Below, piece by piece: positions 6,428 through 6,856 of a DNA stretch of 6,856 nucleotides. Every line of letters begins with the position of its first letter. Positions within the stretch are counted from its first letter, which is position 1. Under the pieces are notes generated by a model, which searched no databases, was not told the origin of the DNA, and worked only from the letters and a program-made list of their open reading frames with translations. The stretch lies in NCBI GenBank assembly GCA_013816105.1, contig JACDEY010000054.1:1-6856 (forward strand). Direction: 5' to 3'. The stretch comes from Actinomycetota bacterium. Lineage in GTDB: Bacteria; Actinomycetota; UBA4738. The translations under genes and the position numbers were made by a program.

Positions 6428-6856
6428 ATGGAAAAGCTCAGTCGGAGGCAGCTCATCAAGGGAAGCGCCGGGGGAGCGCTGACGCTCGGTGTGCTTGGCG
6501 CTGGAGCCTCACCTGTGGTTGCGAATGACGACGACGACGACGGGCTCCTTGTCCACGTCCACGGAAATCTGCAGGGCTATGGGGCAACCCCGTCCACAGC
6601 AAGGCTTGCCGTCAGCTTCCAGAGGTTTCCTTCTCTCGCCGGTACGCCAATTCCGAACCCGCCTAGAGCTCTTCGAGCACCTTCATCGCCCTGCTGCATC
6701 GATCAAAGTGAGACGCATTTGCGCTGCTCACACGCCCAGTTGGCAACGGCGAGTCACGGCGGAGGGGTAGGCCAATCTAATGGGGTCCCAGCAGCTCTCT
6801 TTGGGAGGAGACTGCTCTCCGAGCCACCGGCGGGTGAGCACCGTGCCAGTCAGGGC
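6428..6856 (+). CDS. Twin-arginine-signal secreted protein of unknown function, open at window edge and possibly interrupted
   Basis: The protein begins MEKLSRRQLIKGSAGG, a twin-arginine motif (SRRQLIK, residues 5-11). A Gly/Ala-rich hydrophobic segment (about 12-31) follows and ends ASPVVA-ND, a plausible signal peptidase I site. This points to folded export by the Tat pathway. Next come five Asp residues encoded by a (GAC)5 repeat, then a beta-strand-like stretch starting GLLVHVHGNLQGYG. The frame has no stop through 143 codons to the window end. After about codon 62 (near 6614), however, third-position GC falls from roughly 70% to 50% by hand count. The predicted peptide also becomes rich in Pro, Cys, Ser and Arg and unlike a secreted domain. 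I infer that the first part is a genuine gene start and the rest may be foreign or non-coding sequence. I recognise no named family. Confidence 0.6.
   Translation, partial: MEKLSRRQLIKGSAGGALTLGVLGAGASPVVANDDDDDGLLVHVHGNLQGYGATPSTARLAVSFQRFPSLAGTPIPNPPRALRAPSSPCCIDQSETHLRCSHAQLATASHGGGVGQSNGVPAALFGRRLLSEPPAGEHRASQG
6614..6856. other. Hairpin-rich segment of altered composition at right edge, identity unknown
   Basis: Several hairpins lie close together: GTGAG/CTCAC enclosing CGC-ATTT-GCG (6708-6731); AGCAG-C-TCTC paired with GAGA-CTGCT (6790-6816, one bulge); and CACC-GGCG-GGTG (6825-6836). AGAGCTCT at 6665-6672 is a perfect palindrome. Short frames on both strands give no recognisable protein. 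It could be the edge of an insertion sequence, a structured RNA or intron, or decayed sequence. The segment is cut by the window end. Confidence 0.35.

Noticed and set aside
6489..6770. Plus-strand ORF of 93 codons overlapping the Tat-signal gene
   Set aside because: It lacks a ribosome site, and the overlapping frame from 6428 has a strong one plus a signal peptide. The Thr run is the shifted reading of the GAC repeat.
6708..6856. Group II intron 5' end
   Set aside because: GTGAG at 6708 and the hairpins hint at one, but there is no convincing GUGYG start, no domain V and no reverse transcriptase in view.
1..6856. CRISPR array
   Set aside because: The only short direct repeats are the pair at 1097-1134, far too few and too close for an array. 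The PAS repeats are coding.

Overview
The window is GC-rich, with strongly GC-biased third codon positions. It looks like a high-GC environmental bacterium, probably an actinomycetote. That placement rests on composition, the integrase style and a tRNA gene with an encoded CCA, and is weak.

Left part (1-1142): a tyrosine recombinase (integrase) reads leftwards off the window edge from 899. It lacks the usual N-terminal arm-binding domain. About 140 bases away, at 1039-1091, lies the 3' half of a tRNA-Arg(CCT) gene with no recognisable 5' half. An integrase beside a partial tRNA is the usual signature of one end of an integrated element. The element would lie to the left and chromosome would begin after 1091. 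Two copies of a 15-base palindromic repeat (1096-1134) separate this scar from the next gene.

Centre (1143-6070, minus strand): a two-gene signalling operon. The first gene encodes a soluble hybrid histidine kinase of about 1262 residues with the order PAS x5, HisKA, HATPase, receiver, receiver, HPt. The five PAS domains form a tandem array with an exact 119-residue period. Its stop codon overlaps the start of the second gene (ATGA). The second gene encodes a 380-residue response regulator whose output is a class III nucleotidyl cyclase domain. Together they hold every part of a His-Asp-His-Asp phosphorelay that could end in cyclic nucleotide synthesis. The cyclase keeps its metal and transition-state residues but has unusual residues at both purine-selecting positions.

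Right part (6071-6856, plus strand): a 5'-truncated reading frame (about 6206-6382) looks like the C-terminal tail of a lost gene. It is followed by an ORF with a strong ribosome binding site and a twin-arginine signal peptide (from 6428). Its first ~62 codons look like a secreted protein. From about 6614 codon bias changes and hairpins become frequent although the frame stays open to the window edge, so the gene may be interrupted there.

The signalling operon therefore sits between an integration scar and broken secreted-protein genes, which suggests a rearranged, accessory-like locus.
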